Shown here: positions 44,208-55,244 of the stretch, in pieces | Numbering within the stretch: the first letter of the stretch is position 1 | Layout: each line of letters begins with the position of its first letter | DNA from: Mycobacterium senriense | GTDB taxonomy: Bacteria; Actinomycetota; Actinomycetes; Mycobacteriales; Mycobacteriaceae | Assembly: GCF_019668465.1 (NCBI RefSeq) | Contig: NZ_AP024828.1 | Location: 1,550,001 to 1,614,000 of the forward strand | DNA: 64,000 nt | Direction: 5' to 3' | Position numbers and translations under genes: made by a program | Notes under the pieces: generated by a model | The model's input: the letters and a program-made list of their open reading frames with translations, nothing else | The model's database searches: none | Told to the model about the DNA's origin: nothing

Positions 44208-46065
44208 TGATGCCGTCCCGGTTGACCCCGGAGCCGGCCGGCGGGTTCTGATACACCACCCGATGGGACTGGGAGCCACCGGCGTCGACGTCGGCGCCCT
44301 TGTCCAGGATCCCCGTCCAGCCCAGCGCCCGTAGCCGTGGCTCGGCGTCGGTCCAGAACATGCCGGACAGGTCGGGCATGATGAACTGGTTGCCCTTGGA
44401 CACCTGCAGTTCGATCACCGAGTCGACCGGAACCGCCTGTCCCTTGGGCGGATTGGTGCCGATGACCTCGCCGGCCGGGCGGGTGCTGTCTACCTGCACC
44501 TGGGTGACCTTGCTGAAGCCGTAGACGGTCAGGTTCTTCTGCGCGATGTCGACGGTCTGGCCCGCGATATCCGGAACCTGCTTGGTCTCCGGCCCGGAGC
44601 CGACGATGAGGGTGACGACGTTGGTGATCGCCGACGTCTGGTTGGCGGGCGGGTTGGTCCCGATCACCTTGCCGAGCAGTTCCGGGGTCGAGGGAGAGTT
44701 GGCCTGCTTGAACTTGCTGAATCCCGCGGCCTTGAGCTTGGTGACCGCGTCGGAGTAGCTCAGCGAGGACACGTCGGGCACCTCGCGCTGTTCGGGCCCG
44801 GTGGAGACGTTGATGGTGATCTCGTCGCCCGCATTGACCGAAGCGTTGGCGCCCGGGTCGGTGCCGATGACGTGGTCGGGCGGGATCGTGGAATCCGGCT
44901 TCTGCAGGGTGCGGGTCTTGAAACCGCGATTCTGCAGCGCCGCGATGGCGTCGGCGGACACCTGCCCGCGCACGTCTGGCACCTGCACGTCGCGGGCGCT
45001 GCCGCCGAAGGTGTTGAAGGCGATGACGACAACGATCGTCAAAACCGCCAGGGCGGCGACCGCGACGATCCAGCGGCCGACCGAGCCGACGCTGCGGTCC
45101 TCGCCCGCATCGGCGAGAACCTGACGCGGCAGCGGATCGGTCCGTGACGGGCTGGCGGCGCCGGGAGCGGACGACAGCAGCGAGCTGCGGTCCGCGTCGG
45201 TGAACACCTTTGGCGCGTCGGGCTTTTCGCCGTTGTGCACCCGAATCAAATCGGTGCGCATCTCCGCCGCGGTCTGATAACGGTTGTCCGGATTCTTCGC
45301 CAGCGCCTTGAGTACGACGGCGTCGAGGTCGGCCGAAATGCCTTCGTGCCGCTGCGACGGCGGGACCGGGTCTTCCCGAACATGTTGGTAGGCGACGGCA
45401 ACCGGCGAATCACCGGTGAAAGGCGGTTCGCCCGTGAGGATTTCATAGAGCACGCAGCCCAACGAGTACACGTCGGAACGGGCGTCGACGCTGTCGCCGC
45501 GGGCCTGCTCGGGCGAGAGATACTGCGCGGTCCCTATCACCGCGGCGGTCTGGGTGACGCTGTTGCCGCTGTCGGCGATCGCCCGGGCGATACCGAAGTC
45601 CATCACCTTGACCGCATTGGTGGTGCTGATCATGATGTTGGCCGGCTTGACGTCGCGGTGGATGATGCCGTTCTGGTGGCTGAAGTTCAGCGCCTGGCAC
45701 GCGTCGGCGATGATCTCGATGGCCCGGCGGGGCGGCAGCGGGCCATCGGTGTGCACGATGTCGCGCAGGGTGACGCCGTCGACGTACTCCATGACGATGT
45801 AGGGCAGCGGCCCGGTGGGCGTCTCGGCCTCGCCGGTGTCGTAGACCGCGACGATGGACGGGTGATTCAACGCCGCGGCGTTTTGCGCCTCGCGCCGGAA
45901 GCGCAGGTAGAAGCTGGGGTCGCGGGCCAGATCCGCGCGCAGCACCTTGACGGCGACGTCGCGATGCAAGCGGACGTCGCGGGCCAGGTGGACCTCGGAC
46001 ATACCCCCGAAGCCGAGGATCTCGCCCAATTCGTAACGGTCGGACAGGTGTTGCGGCGTGGTCAT
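44185..46065 (-). CDS. pknB: Serine/threonine protein kinase PknB
   Basis: 626 residues. Kinase domain ~1-280: Gly loop [24 protein letters not shown] lysine, catalytic [18 protein letters not shown] and an activation loop with two threonines before [12 protein letters not shown] juxtamembrane linker, one transmembrane helix (~332-354) and four extracytoplasmic PASTA repeats (~355-626) follow, each with the VPDV(R/S)/(V/I)IGT(N/D)P pattern. Known: it senses muropeptides/lipid II and phosphorylates CwlM, the MurJ pseudokinase and others. The ATGA overlap couples it to pknA. Confidence 0.97.
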   Translation of the reverse strand: MTTPQHLSDRYELGEILGFGGMSEVHLARDVRLHRDVAVKVLRADLARDPSFYLRFRREAQNAAALNHPSIVAVYDTGEAETPTGPLPYIVMEYVDGVTLRDIVHTDGPLPPRRAIEIIADACQALNFSHQNGIIHRDVKPANIMISTTNAVKVMDFGIARAIADSGNSVTQTAAVIGTAQYLSPEQARGDSVDARSDVYSLGCVLYEILTGEPPFTGDSPVAVAYQHVREDPVPPSQRHEGISADLDAVVLKALAKNPDNRYQTAAEMRTDLIRVHNGEKPDAPKVFTDADRSSLLSSAPGAASPSRTDPLPRQVLADAGEDRSVGSVGRWIVAVAALAVLTIVVVIAFNTFGGSARDVQVPDVRGQVSADAIAALQNRGFKTRTLQKPDSTIPPDHVIGTDPGANASVNAGDEITINVSTGPEQREVPDVSSLSYSDAVTKLKAAGFSKFKQANSPSTPELLGKVIGTNPPANQTSAITNVVTLIVGSGPETKQVPDIAGQTVDIAQKNLTVYGFSKVTQVQVDSTRPAGEVIGTNPPKGQAVPVDSVIELQVSKGNQFIMPDLSGMFWTDAEPRLRALGWTGILDKGADVDAGGSQSHRVVYQNPPAGSGVNRDGIITLKFGQ

Positions 46066-47348
46066 TGATGTGTTCCGTGTCGGGCCGGCACGTTGTGTAA
46101 GCCGGAGGTCCCTATTGTCCCGTCATCCGGCCAATCGAGCCGCATTTCGGGCCTGGCCGCCGAACCGCTCGGGGTCTTGCTCGGCGGCGGCGTTGCCGAG
46201 GCGGGCGGGGTCCCGGTGTCGGTCACCGTCGGTGGCTGTTGTTGCTGGTCGGCCTTCGAATTGATGACGATGAGCACCGCGATGATGATCGCCAGCGCGC
46301 CGAGCACGCCGGCCGCCCACAGCAGCGCGCGCTGACCCGAGGAGAAGGTACGCCGGGCCGGGGGTGGGCGGTGTCCGCCGGTGGTCGGGCGCGAGCGACG
46401 GGGCGCCGCGCTTCGGCTCGGCGTCACCGCGGCCGCGCGGGTGGTCGGGCTGGACGGAATGGCCGCCGGCGATGCCCGGCCGGCGGGCGGTGTCGCGCTG
46501 GGCCGCGGCGGACGACGACCGGCGCGCACCGCGGACACGGCGTCGGCGAACGGTCCCCCGCTGCGATAACGCATCGCCGGGTTCTTCACCAGCGTGATCT
46601 CGATGAGTTCGCGGACGTTGGGTGGCAGGTCGGAGGGTAGCGGTGGCGGAGGTTCCTTGATGTGCTTCATCGCCACCGTCAGGGCGCCGTCACCGGTGAA
46701 CGGCCGCTTGCCCGAAACAACTTCGTAGCCAACAACTCCAAGCGAGTACACATCGCTGGACGGGCTGGCGTCGTGGCCCAGAGCCTGTTCGGGTGCGATG
46801 TATTGCGCGGTGCCCATCACCATCCCCGTCTGGGTCACCGGCGCGGCGTCGACGGCCTTGGCGATACCGAAGTCGGTGATCTTCACCTGGCCGGTCGGCG
46901 TGATCAAGATGTTGCCCGGTTTGACGTCGCGGTGCACCAAACCGGCCGCGTGCGCCACCTGCAGCGCGCGCCCGGTCTGCTCGAGCATGTCCAGTGCGTG
47001 CCGCAGCGACAGCCGGCCGGTGCGCTTGAGCACCGAGTTCAGCGGTTCGCCGTTGACCAGCTCCATCACCAGGTAGGCGGTCCGGCCTTCGCCGTCAAGC
47101 TGGCTTTCGCCGTAGTCGTGGACGGCAGCGATCCCGGGGTGGTTCAGCATCGCCGAGATACGCGCTTCGGCGCGGAAGCGCTCGATGAACTCGGGGTCTT
47201 GGGAGAACTCCTGCTTGAGCACCTTGACCGCGACGCGTCGGCCCAGCCGGCTGTCTACCGCCTCCCACACCTGACCCATGCCGCCGGTGGCGATCAGGCG
47301 CTGTAGGCGGTATCTGCCAGACAGCGTCACACCAACTCGCGGGCTCAT
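46062..47348 (-). CDS. pknA: Serine/threonine protein kinase PknA
   Basis: 428 residues from ATG 47348 (GGGAGGACC upstream; this start overlaps the pbpA stop by ATGA). Kinase domain ~10-275: [42 protein letters not shown], activation loop [19 protein letters not shown] Pro/Arg/Ser linker, a transmembrane helix near 335-360 and a short outer tail without PASTA domains follow. Known: it controls cell shape and division with PknB. Confidence 0.96.
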   Translation of the reverse strand: MSPRVGVTLSGRYRLQRLIATGGMGQVWEAVDSRLGRRVAVKVLKQEFSQDPEFIERFRAEARISAMLNHPGIAAVHDYGESQLDGEGRTAYLVMELVNGEPLNSVLKRTGRLSLRHALDMLEQTGRALQVAHAAGLVHRDVKPGNILITPTGQVKITDFGIAKAVDAAPVTQTGMVMGTAQYIAPEQALGHDASPSSDVYSLGVVGYEVVSGKRPFTGDGALTVAMKHIKEPPPPLPSDLPPNVRELIEITLVKNPAMRYRSGGPFADAVSAVRAGRRPPRPSATPPAGRASPAAIPSSPTTRAAAVTPSRSAAPRRSRPTTGGHRPPPARRTFSSGQRALLWAAGVLGALAIIIAVLIVINSKADQQQQPPTVTDTGTPPASATPPPSKTPSGSAARPEMRLDWPDDGTIGTSGLHNVPARHGTHQ

Positions 47349-48823
47349 GGTCCTCCCTGTAGCGCGGCTTGGATCACAGCCCGTCCGATCGGCGCGGCGA
47401 GTGCACCCCCCGTCGCGGACAGGCGGTCGGCGCCATTCTCCACCAGCACCGCCACAGCGACCTTCGGGGTCTGTGCGGGCGCGAAAGCGATGTACCACGC
47501 GTGCGGCGGGGTGTGCCGCGGATCGCTGCCATGCTCTGCGGTACCAGTCTTAGATGCGATCTGCACGCCGGGAATGGCCCCTTTCTGCTGTGCGACCTTC
47601 TCGGCGCCGACCATCAGCTCTGTTAGCTTAGCGGCGACCTGCGGCGACACGGCGCGCCGCTGCTCATACGGTGCCGTGGTGCTGATCGTCGTCAGGTCTG
47701 GCCCCTTGAGGCTGTCGATCAGGTAGGGCTGCATCGTCACCCCATCGTTCGCGATGGTCGCGGCGATCTCGGCGTTCTGCAGGGGCGTCATCGCGACATC
47801 CTTCTGCCCGATGCTCGACATTCCCAGCGCCGCGGCGTCCGGAAGGATCCCCACGGTCGACTCCGCGACCTGCAGCGGGATGACGCTGGGCGTGCTGTCC
47901 AGGCCGAAGGAGCGCGCCATGTTGCGCAGCGCGTCGGACCCGGTGAGCATGCCGAGCTGGACGAATGCGGTGTTGCAGGACAGGGCGAAGGCCTGCCGCA
48001 GCGACACCGTCGGGTCGTTTCCACACGATTCCCCACCGTAGTTCTCCAGAGTTGCCGTGCTGTTGGGCAGCGGAATGGAGGGGGCGGCAGTCAGCTGCTC
48101 GGTGTCGGAGGCCCCGGACTGCAGCGCGGCCGCGGTGGTGATCACCTTGAAGGTGGACCCGGGCGGGTACGTCTCCGAGATCGCACGGTTGGTCAACGGG
48201 TTGTTGGGGTCGTCACGCAACTTCTGCCACGCCTGCGCCTGCACCTCGGGGTCGTGCGACGACAGCAGGTTGGGGTCATAGGACGGCGAGGACACCATCG
48301 CCAGGATCCTGCCGGTCGCCGGCTCGAGGGCGACGACGGCACCCTTGCACGGCGGACCGCCGCAGCCCTGCTGCATCGCGTCCCAGGCGGCGCGCTGGAT
48401 CCGTGGCTTGATCGTGGTGTCGACGTTCGCGCCGCGCGGGTCACGGCCGGTGAAGAAGTCGGCCAGCCTGCGCCCGAACAGCCGCTCGTCGGACCCGTTC
48501 AGCAGCGGATCCTCGGCGCGTTCCAGACCGGTGCTGGAATAGCGCAGCGAATAGAAGCCGGTGATGGGCGCATACTCCGCCGGGTTGGGGTAGACGCGCA
48601 GGAAGCGGTAGCGGTTGTCGGTGGCGGCCGAATAGGCCAGCAGCTGGCCGCCTGCCACAATCTGGCCGCGCTGGCGCGAATACTCGTCGAGCAAAACCCG
48701 CTGATTGCGCGGATCGGCACGCAGCGAGTCCGCGGCGAACACCTGCGTCATCGTGGCGTTGATCAACAACAACACGATCAACGCCATCACGGTCACCGAG
48801 ATCCGGCGCAGAGAGGCGTTCAT
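47345..48823 (-). CDS. pbpA: Class B penicillin-binding protein PbpA
   Basis: 492 residues. A transmembrane anchor at ~9-30, a PBP dimer domain and the transpeptidase domain: S-x-x-K as PPGSTFKV, S-x-N as LSCNTAF, K-T-G as SKTGTAEHG. It crosslinks peptidoglycan and, with RodA as glycosyltransferase, forms an SEDS-bPBP pair. It is coupled by ATGA to rodA upstream and pknA downstream. Confidence 0.96.
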   Translation of the reverse strand: MNASLRRISVTVMALIVLLLINATMTQVFAADSLRADPRNQRVLLDEYSRQRGQIVAGGQLLAYSAATDNRYRFLRVYPNPAEYAPITGFYSLRYSSTGLERAEDPLLNGSDERLFGRRLADFFTGRDPRGANVDTTIKPRIQRAAWDAMQQGCGGPPCKGAVVALEPATGRILAMVSSPSYDPNLLSSHDPEVQAQAWQKLRDDPNNPLTNRAISETYPPGSTFKVITTAAALQSGASDTEQLTAAPSIPLPNSTATLENYGGESCGNDPTVSLRQAFALSCNTAFVQLGMLTGSDALRNMARSFGLDSTPSVIPLQVAESTVGILPDAAALGMSSIGQKDVAMTPLQNAEIAATIANDGVTMQPYLIDSLKGPDLTTISTTAPYEQRRAVSPQVAAKLTELMVGAEKVAQQKGAIPGVQIASKTGTAEHGSDPRHTPPHAWYIAFAPAQTPKVAVAVLVENGADRLSATGGALAAPIGRAVIQAALQGGP

Positions 48824-50226
48824 ACTTTCTCGATCACCTCTGTGCTGGCCGCCGCGATCGGCGGCTTGCGGGTGCGGCTGCGCAGGGGGCGACGGGCGCT
48901 ATGCGAGATGCGCGCGAGGATGGCCAGCAGCACGTAGTTCGCCAGAAGGGACGAGCCTCCGTAGGACATCCACGGCGTTGTCAGCCCGGTCAGGGGAATG
49001 AGCTGGGTTACCCCGCCGACGACGATGAACAGCTGAAGGGCCAGCGTCGACGCCAGGCCCGCGGCCAGCAGCTTGCCGAAGCTGTCGCGGGTGGCGATCG
49101 CCGTGCGCAGGCCCCGCACGATCACGATGGTGTAGAGCATCAGGATGCTGGCCAGGCCCACCAGCCCCAGTTCTTCGCCGAACGCGGCGATGATGAAGTC
49201 GGTCGAGGCGGCCGGCACGGTGTCGGGCTGACCATTACCCAGGCCGGTCCCGAAGATTCCGCCGGTGGCAAAACTGAAGAGCGACTGGACAATCTGGTAG
49301 CCGCTGCCGTCGGGGTCGGAGAACGGGTCCCACCACATCTGCACGCGGACCCGGACGTGGGCGAAAATGTAATACGCGACAACGCTTCCCGCGACGAACA
49401 GCACCAGGCCGATCCCCACCCAGCTAAAGCGTTGAGTGGCGAGGTACACCACCACCAGAAACGATGTATACAGCAATAGCGATGTGCCGAGGTCTTTTTC
49501 GAAGGCCATCACGCCGACCGAGATCACCCACGCCGCCAGCAGGGGCGCGAGGTCGCGCGGACGGGGCAGGGTCAATCCCATGAAATGCTTACCGACGCTG
49601 GTGAACAGGCCGCGCTTGGCGATCAGCACCGCGGAGAAGAAGATCAGCAGCAGAATCTTGGAGAACTCGGCGGGCTGAATTGAGAAGCCGGGGAAGCGGA
49701 TCCAGATCTTGGCGCCGTTCTGCTCGGACAGCGACGCCGGCAGCAGGGCGGGGACCAACAGAAAGACCAGGCCGACCAGTCCGCAGATGTAGCCGTAGCG
49801 CGCCAGTTGCCGATGGTCTTTCAGGAACGTGACCACCAGCGAAAAGGTCACCACGCCGATCAGGGTCCACAGCATCTGTTGGGTCGCGCTGGGGTGGTGC
49901 CGTCCGCTGAGCTGATTGGTGACCAGGTCGAGCCGGTGAATCATGACCAGGCCAAGGCCGTTGAGCAAGGCCACGATTGGCAACAGCAGCGGGTCGGTGT
50001 AGGGCGCGAAGCGCCGGATGGCCATGTGCGCCGACCCGAAGACGATGAGGAATATCAGCCCGTAGCTGATCGCGTTCCAGTGCAGGTCGCGCTCTTGGTT
50101 GGCTTCAACTATCAGCAGCGCGGCGACGGTGATCAGTGAGGCGAAGCCCAGCAGCAGCAGTTCGGCATTACGTCGGGTAGGCAAGGGGGGCGTGACCGCG
50201 ACCGGCGGCTGAAGTTGGGTCGTCAT
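48820..50226 (-). CDS. rodA: SEDS-family peptidoglycan glycosyltransferase RodA/FtsW
   Basis: 468 residues from ATG 50226 (ATGA overlap with pstP). About 12 transmembrane helices. SEDS motifs include IRFPGFSIQPAEFSKI, FEKDLGTSLLLY with the catalytic Asp, SLFSFATGGIFGTGLGNGQP, and AAFGEELG. It polymerises lipid II with PbpA. Confidence 0.95.
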   Translation of the reverse strand: MTTQLQPPVAVTPPLPTRRNAELLLLGFASLITVAALLIVEANQERDLHWNAISYGLIFLIVFGSAHMAIRRFAPYTDPLLLPIVALLNGLGLVMIHRLDLVTNQLSGRHHPSATQQMLWTLIGVVTFSLVVTFLKDHRQLARYGYICGLVGLVFLLVPALLPASLSEQNGAKIWIRFPGFSIQPAEFSKILLLIFFSAVLIAKRGLFTSVGKHFMGLTLPRPRDLAPLLAAWVISVGVMAFEKDLGTSLLLYTSFLVVVYLATQRFSWVGIGLVLFVAGSVVAYYIFAHVRVRVQMWWDPFSDPDGSGYQIVQSLFSFATGGIFGTGLGNGQPDTVPAASTDFIIAAFGEELGLVGLASILMLYTIVIVRGLRTAIATRDSFGKLLAAGLASTLALQLFIVVGGVTQLIPLTGLTTPWMSYGGSSLLANYVLLAILARISHSARRPLRSRTRKPPIAAASTEVIEKV

Positions 50227-51731
50227 GCCACGGTCCGGCAATCGATGCCCGGTTGAGGTGGCGGCCCGGGAAGCGCGGTGACTGTCTGCGAGGTGGTCGT
50301 CGGACCTGCCGGCGCTGAGTTCGCGGGGCCGTTGGCGCTCGTGCTCGGTGCGGGGCCGGCGCTTGGCGAGCTGGTGGTCGGTGGTGCTGGCGATGCTGTG
50401 GTGCCGGATTCTGGTGTTCCGCTGCGGGTGCCCGGTGCGCCGGGCGGTGAGGTCGCGCGCGGGGGCGGACAGATCGGCAACAGATATTCAGCCAATAGTT
50501 GCCGCAGCTGCGACTCGGCCTGGTCCAGGCTGCCGCCCGGCAGGCCGGTTTGAACTTGCACTTGTCCGGGGCGGCGTAGGTCTTGCAGCGCCATCAGCTG
50601 GCAATTGGGGTGGCCACTGGATTGCCCATAGCTGATCAGGGAAAGCTCATTGCGGGCGTTGAGGCAACCCACCAGGTAGGGCTCCTGCAACGGGATGCCC
50701 AGCAGGGTGCCCTGGATCCCGCGGACGATGGAGATCCGGCCGCTGTATTCCGCGACGTAGTAGTTGCGTTGGATGACCCACCATCCGACGGTGAGGCCCG
50801 CGAACACCAACAGCACCGCCAGGCCGACTGCCATGTACATTTTCCGCCGCGACCAACGTGGCCGGTTCGGTGTCTCCAGTTGCGGCGCAACGCGTTTGGC
50901 GGATTCGTCGCGGGGCCGAATTGCCGAGGCGCGGCCGGCCGAGGTGTTGGGCAGGGTCATCTGATCCTCGTCGCCTGACACCGCGCCGGCGAGAATCGGC
51001 TGGGTCTGCCCGTAGTCGTAGTCGACCACGTCGGCGACCACGACGGTCACGTTGTCCGGGCCGCCGCCGCGCAGCGCCAACTCGATGAGGCGGTAGGCGG
51101 CCTCGGCGACGTCGGGGATCTGCAGGGCCTCGAGGATGGTCTCGTCGCTCACCGGATCCGATAACCCGTCCGAGCAGAGCAGGTAGCGGTCCCCGGCGCG
51201 CGCCTCGCGCATGGTCAATGTCGGCTCGACCTCGTGGCCGGTGAGCGCCCGCATGATCAACGACCGCTGCGGGTGGCTGTGAGCCTCTTCCCGGGTGATG
51301 CGGCCTTCGTCGACCAGGGTCTGGACGAACGTGTCGTCCTTGGTGATCTGGGTCAGCTCCCCGTCGCGCAGCAGGTAGCCGCGCGAGTCGCCGATGTGCA
51401 CCATCCCGATGCGGTCGCCCGCGAACAGGATCGCGGTGAGCGTGGTGCCCATCCCCTCCAGCTCGGGCTCGGCCTCCACCTGTGCGGCGATGGCAGCGTT
51501 GCCGGAGCGCACCGCATTGTCGAGCTTGGCCAGCAGGTCGCCGCCCGGCTCGTCGTCATCGAGGTGGGCCAGCGCGGCGATCACCAGCTGGGACGCCACC
51601 TCGCCGGCGGCATGACCACCCATGCCGTCGGCGAGCGCGAGCAGCCGTGCGCCGGCATAGACAGAATCTTCGTTGTTGGCGCGCACCAGGCCGCGATCAC
51701 TCCGCGCGGCATATCGCAGGACCAGGGTCAC
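50223..51731 (-). CDS. pstP: PP2C-type serine/threonine phosphatase PstP
   Basis: 502 residues from GTG 51731. PP2C domain ~1-240 with metal motifs RSDRGLVRANNEDS, LADGMGGHAAGEVAS, HIGDSRGYLLRDG and LCSDGLSDPV plus GGPDNVTVVVADV. A transmembrane helix lies at ~303-325, then an outer domain and a Pro/Ser/Thr/Ala tail. Known: it dephosphorylates PknA, PknB and CwlM. GTGA overlap with fhaB. Confidence 0.96.
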   Translation of the reverse strand: MTLVLRYAARSDRGLVRANNEDSVYAGARLLALADGMGGHAAGEVASQLVIAALAHLDDDEPGGDLLAKLDNAVRSGNAAIAAQVEAEPELEGMGTTLTAILFAGDRIGMVHIGDSRGYLLRDGELTQITKDDTFVQTLVDEGRITREEAHSHPQRSLIMRALTGHEVEPTLTMREARAGDRYLLCSDGLSDPVSDETILEALQIPDVAEAAYRLIELALRGGGPDNVTVVVADVVDYDYGQTQPILAGAVSGDEDQMTLPNTSAGRASAIRPRDESAKRVAPQLETPNRPRWSRRKMYMAVGLAVLLVFAGLTVGWWVIQRNYYVAEYSGRISIVRGIQGTLLGIPLQEPYLVGCLNARNELSLISYGQSSGHPNCQLMALQDLRRPGQVQVQTGLPGGSLDQAESQLRQLLAEYLLPICPPPRATSPPGAPGTRSGTPESGTTASPAPPTTSSPSAGPAPSTSANGPANSAPAGPTTTSQTVTALPGPPPQPGIDCRTVA

Positions 51732-52195
51732 GGGCGCAACTCAATCGCCGTTTTGCCGATTCGAATCGGTGTTCCGATTGGAACTCGTACCGCAGTCGTC
51801 ACCTTCGCCCTGTCAAGGTAAGTGCCGTTGGTCGATCCTAGATCCTCGACGTACCACTCCGAGCCGCGCTGAGACAGCCTGGCGTGCCGTGTCGAGGCGT
51901 AGTCGTCGGTAAGCACCAGCGTGGAGTCGTCGGCCCTGCCGATCAGCACCGGCTGTCCGCTCAGCGTGATGCGTCCGCCTGCCAGCGCGCCCTCGGTGAC
52001 CACTAGGTACCGAGCCGCGTGGCGGCGCTGGCGCGAAGGCAACAGTGTGCTCCGCAGCGCCAAACCGCGCCGCACCATGACAGCACCGGTCGGCGCGTAG
52101 ATGTCGGTCCGAAGGATTCGCAGCACGGACCAGATAAATACCCACAGCAACATTAAAAATCCGGCGCGCGTCAGCTGCAGTACCAGTCCCTGCAT
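51728..52195 (-). CDS. fhaB: FHA-domain protein FhaB (FipA)
   Basis: 155 residues from ATG 52195 (AAAGGACG upstream). An N-terminal transmembrane helix (~6-25) and a C-terminal FHA domain (~75-155): LIGRADDSTLVLTDDYASTRHARLS, VEDLGSTNGTYLDR. It binds phosphothreonine. Known: FipA links PknA-phosphorylated FtsZ and FtsQ under stress. Confidence 0.95.
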   Translation of the reverse strand: MQGLVLQLTRAGFLMLLWVFIWSVLRILRTDIYAPTGAVMVRRGLALRSTLLPSRQRRHAARYLVVTEGALAGGRITLSGQPVLIGRADDSTLVLTDDYASTRHARLSQRGSEWYVEDLGSTNGTYLDRAKVTTAVRVPIGTPIRIGKTAIELRP

Positions 52196-52319
52196 CTGGC
52201 GTCCTTTCCGTCCTAGCGTCGCATCCCTGGCGCCCGTGACTCCGAGCACATCGGCTACGTCACGATACTTGGACGGCGGACGACACGGGGCGAAGCACGG
52301 CAGCGTTAAGCCCAGTGGC

Positions 52320-53948
52320 TTAGTGGATCCGGACGATGATCTCCGAGTGGCCCAAGCGGATCACGTCGCCGTCGGCCAACTGCCATTCCTGTATCGGTGC
52401 GTTGTTCACCGTGGTGCCGTTGGTCGAATTGAGATCCGACAGCAGCGCGACCTGTCCGTCCCAGCGGATCTCGAGGTGACGCCGTGACACGCCGGTGTCG
52501 GGCAATCGGAACTGGGCGTCTTGCCCGCGGCCCACGATGTTGGAGCCCTCGCGCAGCTGGTAGGTGCGGCCGCTGCCGTCGTCGAGCTGAAGCGTGATCG
52601 TGGTTCCGCTGGCGCCGTAGCCGCCCTGGTCGTAACCGCCGTAACCGCCCTGCTGGCCGTAGTCAGCTGGTTGACCGTAGTCGGCTGGCTGCCCGTATTC
52701 CGGCTGCTGGGCGTACTCCGGCTGCTGGCCATAGTCGTACTCGGGGCTCGCGGTGTCGGGGTAGCCCCCGGCCTGGCCGCCGTACCCGCCCTGCACGTGC
52801 TCGGAGTACTGGGTGTACTCGGCGGAACCGTAGTCCTGGCGGCCATATCCGCCGCCCTGCTGGTAGCCCTGGTCGTACCCGCCACCCTGCTCGGGGTAGC
52901 CGGGTCGGTGTTCAGGCGGGGCATAACCCTCGTCGGGGCGGCCCGGTCCGCGACCGTAGTCGCCGTATCCGCCGTAGCCCTGCTGGCCGCCGCCCTGCTG
53001 ACCGCCGGGAGGTGCGTAGCCACCACCCTGGCGGTACCCCTGGTCGTAGCCCTGGCCGCCGTAGCCGCCAGGAGCTGGCGGACGCTGCTCGTAGGACTGC
53101 GGATAGCCGGCCTGTCCCTGCTCGGGGTAGCCGCGCTGATCTTGGTAGCCCTGCTGCGGGGGATAGCCGCCCTGTCCCTGCTCGGGGTAGCCGCGCTGGT
53201 CGGGATAGCCCTGCTGAGGGGGATAACCGCCGCCGTGTCCCTGCTCGGGGTAGCCGCCTTGCTCCGGATAGCCACCCTGCTCGGGCTGGCGTGGCGGCGG
53301 GTAGCCCTGCTGAGGCGGGTAGCCCTGCTGCTCGGGTGGATATCCACCCCGCTGGTCGGGTGCTCCCTGCGGGTCCGGGCCACCGCGCGCGTCGTCTTGC
53401 GGACGCCCGTAGCGGTCGTCGTAGTACTCGTCGCCGGATCGCCCCGGCCCCTGAGCCCCGCGGTAGCCAGAATTGTCAGTCATTGGTGCTACTCCTCGTT
53501 CTTCGCCGAACGCGTTATTTGATTGTGGCCGGACGGGGTCGTCGACCGTCGGGCGGGGCTGGACATCGGGGTTGACAGCACCGCGGGCGCGGTACTGGCC
53601 GGTGTGCAGGTTCGACGACTGCTCGAACCGAACGACCACCTCACCATACGTTTGCCACCCCTCTTCGTGGATGTAGTCAGCCAAGTACCTCGCGAAAGCG
53701 CTCGACGTGAGATCCGAATCGGCGCTCACCTTCTCGAAGTCGTGCATACCGAGGGTAATGATGTATTCGTTGGGGGCCAAAAGGCGATTTCCGTGGAGCT
53801 TCTGAACCCCGTCACGTGCTTCCCGGCGTAATAGCGCTTCCACCTCCTGCGGAACGATCGATCCACCGAATACCCGGGCGAAGGCGTTGTCCACCGTCGC
53901 CTCGAGTTTGCGCTCGATCCGCGCAACCAGCCCCCGTTGGCTACTCAT
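52320..53948 (-). CDS. fhaA: FHA-domain protein FhaA
   Basis: 542 residues. N-terminal DUF3662-type domain (~1-125: [30 protein letters not shown]), a ~300-residue Gly/Gln/Tyr/Pro linker of degenerate repeats ([17 protein letters not shown]), and a C-terminal FHA domain at ~460-540 ([31 protein letters not shown]). Known: FhaA binds the phosphorylated MurJ pseudokinase and down-regulates peptidoglycan synthesis. It is first in the leftward operon, 124 bases before fhaB. Confidence 0.96.
   Translation of the reverse strand: MSSQRGLVARIERKLEATVDNAFARVFGGSIVPQEVEALLRREARDGVQKLHGNRLLAPNEYIITLGMHDFEKVSADSDLTSSAFARYLADYIHEEGWQTYGEVVVRFEQSSNLHTGQYRARGAVNPDVQPRPTVDDPVRPQSNNAFGEERGVAPMTDNSGYRGAQGPGRSGDEYYDDRYGRPQDDARGGPDPQGAPDQRGGYPPEQQGYPPQQGYPPPRQPEQGGYPEQGGYPEQGHGGGYPPQQGYPDQRGYPEQGQGGYPPQQGYQDQRGYPEQGQAGYPQSYEQRPPAPGGYGGQGYDQGYRQGGGYAPPGGQQGGGQQGYGGYGDYGRGPGRPDEGYAPPEHRPGYPEQGGGYDQGYQQGGGYGRQDYGSAEYTQYSEHVQGGYGGQAGGYPDTASPEYDYGQQPEYAQQPEYGQPADYGQPADYGQQGGYGGYDQGGYGASGTTITLQLDDGSGRTYQLREGSNIVGRGQDAQFRLPDTGVSRRHLEIRWDGQVALLSDLNSTNGTTVNNAPIQEWQLADGDVIRLGHSEIIVRIH
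52660..53380 (-). repeat. Low-complexity GYPxQ repeat tract in fhaA
   Basis: Degenerate in-frame repeats coding for GYPEQ, GYPPQQ and YGQ units, about 18-30 bases each with many variants. They are coding repeats, not a CRISPR, and could vary in copy number between strains. Confidence 0.8.
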
Positions 53949-54201
53949 GTCCTACCGTTCGCGTGCACTTGTCATCAGGTATTGCCGGTGGACGGCAAAC
54001 GAATCACCCTGGTGCTGGATCACTTCCGCATGGTATCGGCACGCCGTGTTGCTGCGGCACTTTCGAAATGGTGAGAATTGCATCGGCCCAGCTCAGGCCG
54101 GTGCTGGCCGACGAGTGCACGGTGCGGTGCAGCTTCGGGGCCCACTGCGGCGGTTCGGGGATCTGGCCATTAGAGTGATATGGTCCATCGGTTGTTTTTC
54201 C

Positions 54202-54284
54202 GGGCGAGTGGCGGAATGGCAGACGCGCTGGCTTCAGGTGCCAGTGTCCTTCGGGACGTGGGGGTTCAAGTCCCCCTTCGCCCA
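54202..54284 (+). tRNA. leuT: tRNA-Leu (anticodon CAG)
   Basis: 83 bases, type II tRNA with a variable arm (GTGTCCTTCGGGACGT). The acceptor GGGCGAG pairs with TTCGCCC, the anticodon loop TTCAGGT carries CAG, and the T loop is GGTTCAAGTCC. Confidence 0.96.
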
Positions 54285-54301
54285 CACTGAGCGGTTCAAC
54301 G

Positions 54302-54335
54302 AAAAGTCACGGCCTCGAAAGAGGTCGTGACTTTT
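54302..54335 (+). terminator. Strong intrinsic terminator after tRNA-Leu
   Basis: A 15-base stem (AAAAGTCACGGCCTC pairing with GAGGTCGTGACTTTT, one G-U wobble) closes a GAAA tetraloop, followed by GTGTTTTG. It starts 18 bases after tRNA-Leu. A 4-A/4-T base makes it potentially bidirectional. Confidence 0.85.
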
Positions 54336-54385
54336 GTGTTTTGTGGTGGGTGCGGTGCAGCGCTGGCGACATAGGGTCGGTCGCC

Positions 54386-54673
54386 ATGGTCGATGACCGG
54401 ACGGCTCGATTGCAGGCCGAAGTCGATCGCCTCGCCGCAATGCTGCACGCCCCAGCAATCGAGGTCGGCATCGTGTTGAAGAACGACGACCGCAACATCT
54501 ACATCGATGACGACGGCAGGTATCACTACGACTACTGGGAGCGGGGTCGGCAAAAGTTCGACCACGTCGGCGACGTCGATGAGGCGCTGTATTGGTTCTC
54601 AAAAGACGTCGCCTTTGATGTCGGCGGATCCGTCGCGGCCCGGCACAGCCCGCCGCACCGGGACTCCCGCTGA
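54386..54673 (+). pseudogene. Immunity-protein remnant (Imm63-like)
   Basis: 95 residues from ATG 54386: a short helical start, then acidic, aromatic-rich DDGRYHYDYWERGRQ and VDEALYWFSKDVAFDVGGS. That pattern resembles immunity proteins of polymorphic toxin loci (Imm63-like). The frame stops at 54673, yet another frame just downstream (from ~54665) encodes LNRLNPRWAKRCVRETANEL, which looks like the missing C-terminal part. So a deletion or frameshift has probably broken the gene. The family assignment is from memory of motif style only. No toxin gene remains next to it. Confidence 0.45.
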
Positions 54674-54834
54674 ACCGACTCAACCCGCGCTGGGCCAAGC
54701 GCTGCGTACGCGAAACGGCGAACGAACTTCGGGGCTGGGGCCTGTACGCAGATGTCGAGCTGTTGCGGACATCCCCGAACGAAACGGCTGATCGAGCCCC
54801 TGAGAACGCGACCGGTTTGATGCCGGCGTCTGCG

Positions 54835-55200
54835 TCAGTCGGATACCCGATACGCTCCATGGCCCTCGATGACCGCGCCGTCCCGAAATGTCAGGACCTC
54901 GCTGACCGCGTCACCGTTCTGGTTGCGGTACGCGATAACGAGCGTGTCTATGCCGTGGTAGACGCCATCAACGGCGAACCGCAGATCCGGTATGTGTGCG
55001 ACGGCTGCGGTCCAGTACTGCCGCAACGCCGCCTTGCCGCGGACCACGCCCTGCGTTTCCGGGAAGAGTTTGGCGGCCACCGGCGACGTGAACACGACGT
55101 CGTCATTGAAGTCGGCGAGAACGGCCTCGACGTCGTGAACGTTCCAGTTCCGCTCCCATCGTTGGGAGAAGGCGACCGCATCGACGTTCAAGGTCGGCAC
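54835..55200 (-). CDS. NTF2-like / SnoaL-like protein
   Basis: 121 residues with the NTF2-like cone fold pattern: FSQRWERNWNVHDVEAVLADF, VVFTSPVAAKLFP, GVVRGKAALRQYW, DGVYHGIDTLVIAYRN, VLTFRDGAVIEGHGAY. The family includes small cyclases, isomerases and ligand-binding proteins; the substrate is unknown. It is separated by 44 bases from the DinB-like gene on the same strand. Confidence 0.82.
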   Translation of the reverse strand: MPTLNVDAVAFSQRWERNWNVHDVEAVLADFNDDVVFTSPVAAKLFPETQGVVRGKAALRQYWTAAVAHIPDLRFAVDGVYHGIDTLVIAYRNQNGDAVSEVLTFRDGAVIEGHGAYRVSD

Positions 55201-55244
55201 AGTAGCGCAGGCGGATCAGCGGCCCGGCCGCTCGCTGCGCCCGG

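Noticed and set aside
52660..53380. CRISPR-like short repeats
   Set aside because: They are in-frame coding repeats of the FhaA linker, without regular spacers or cas genes.
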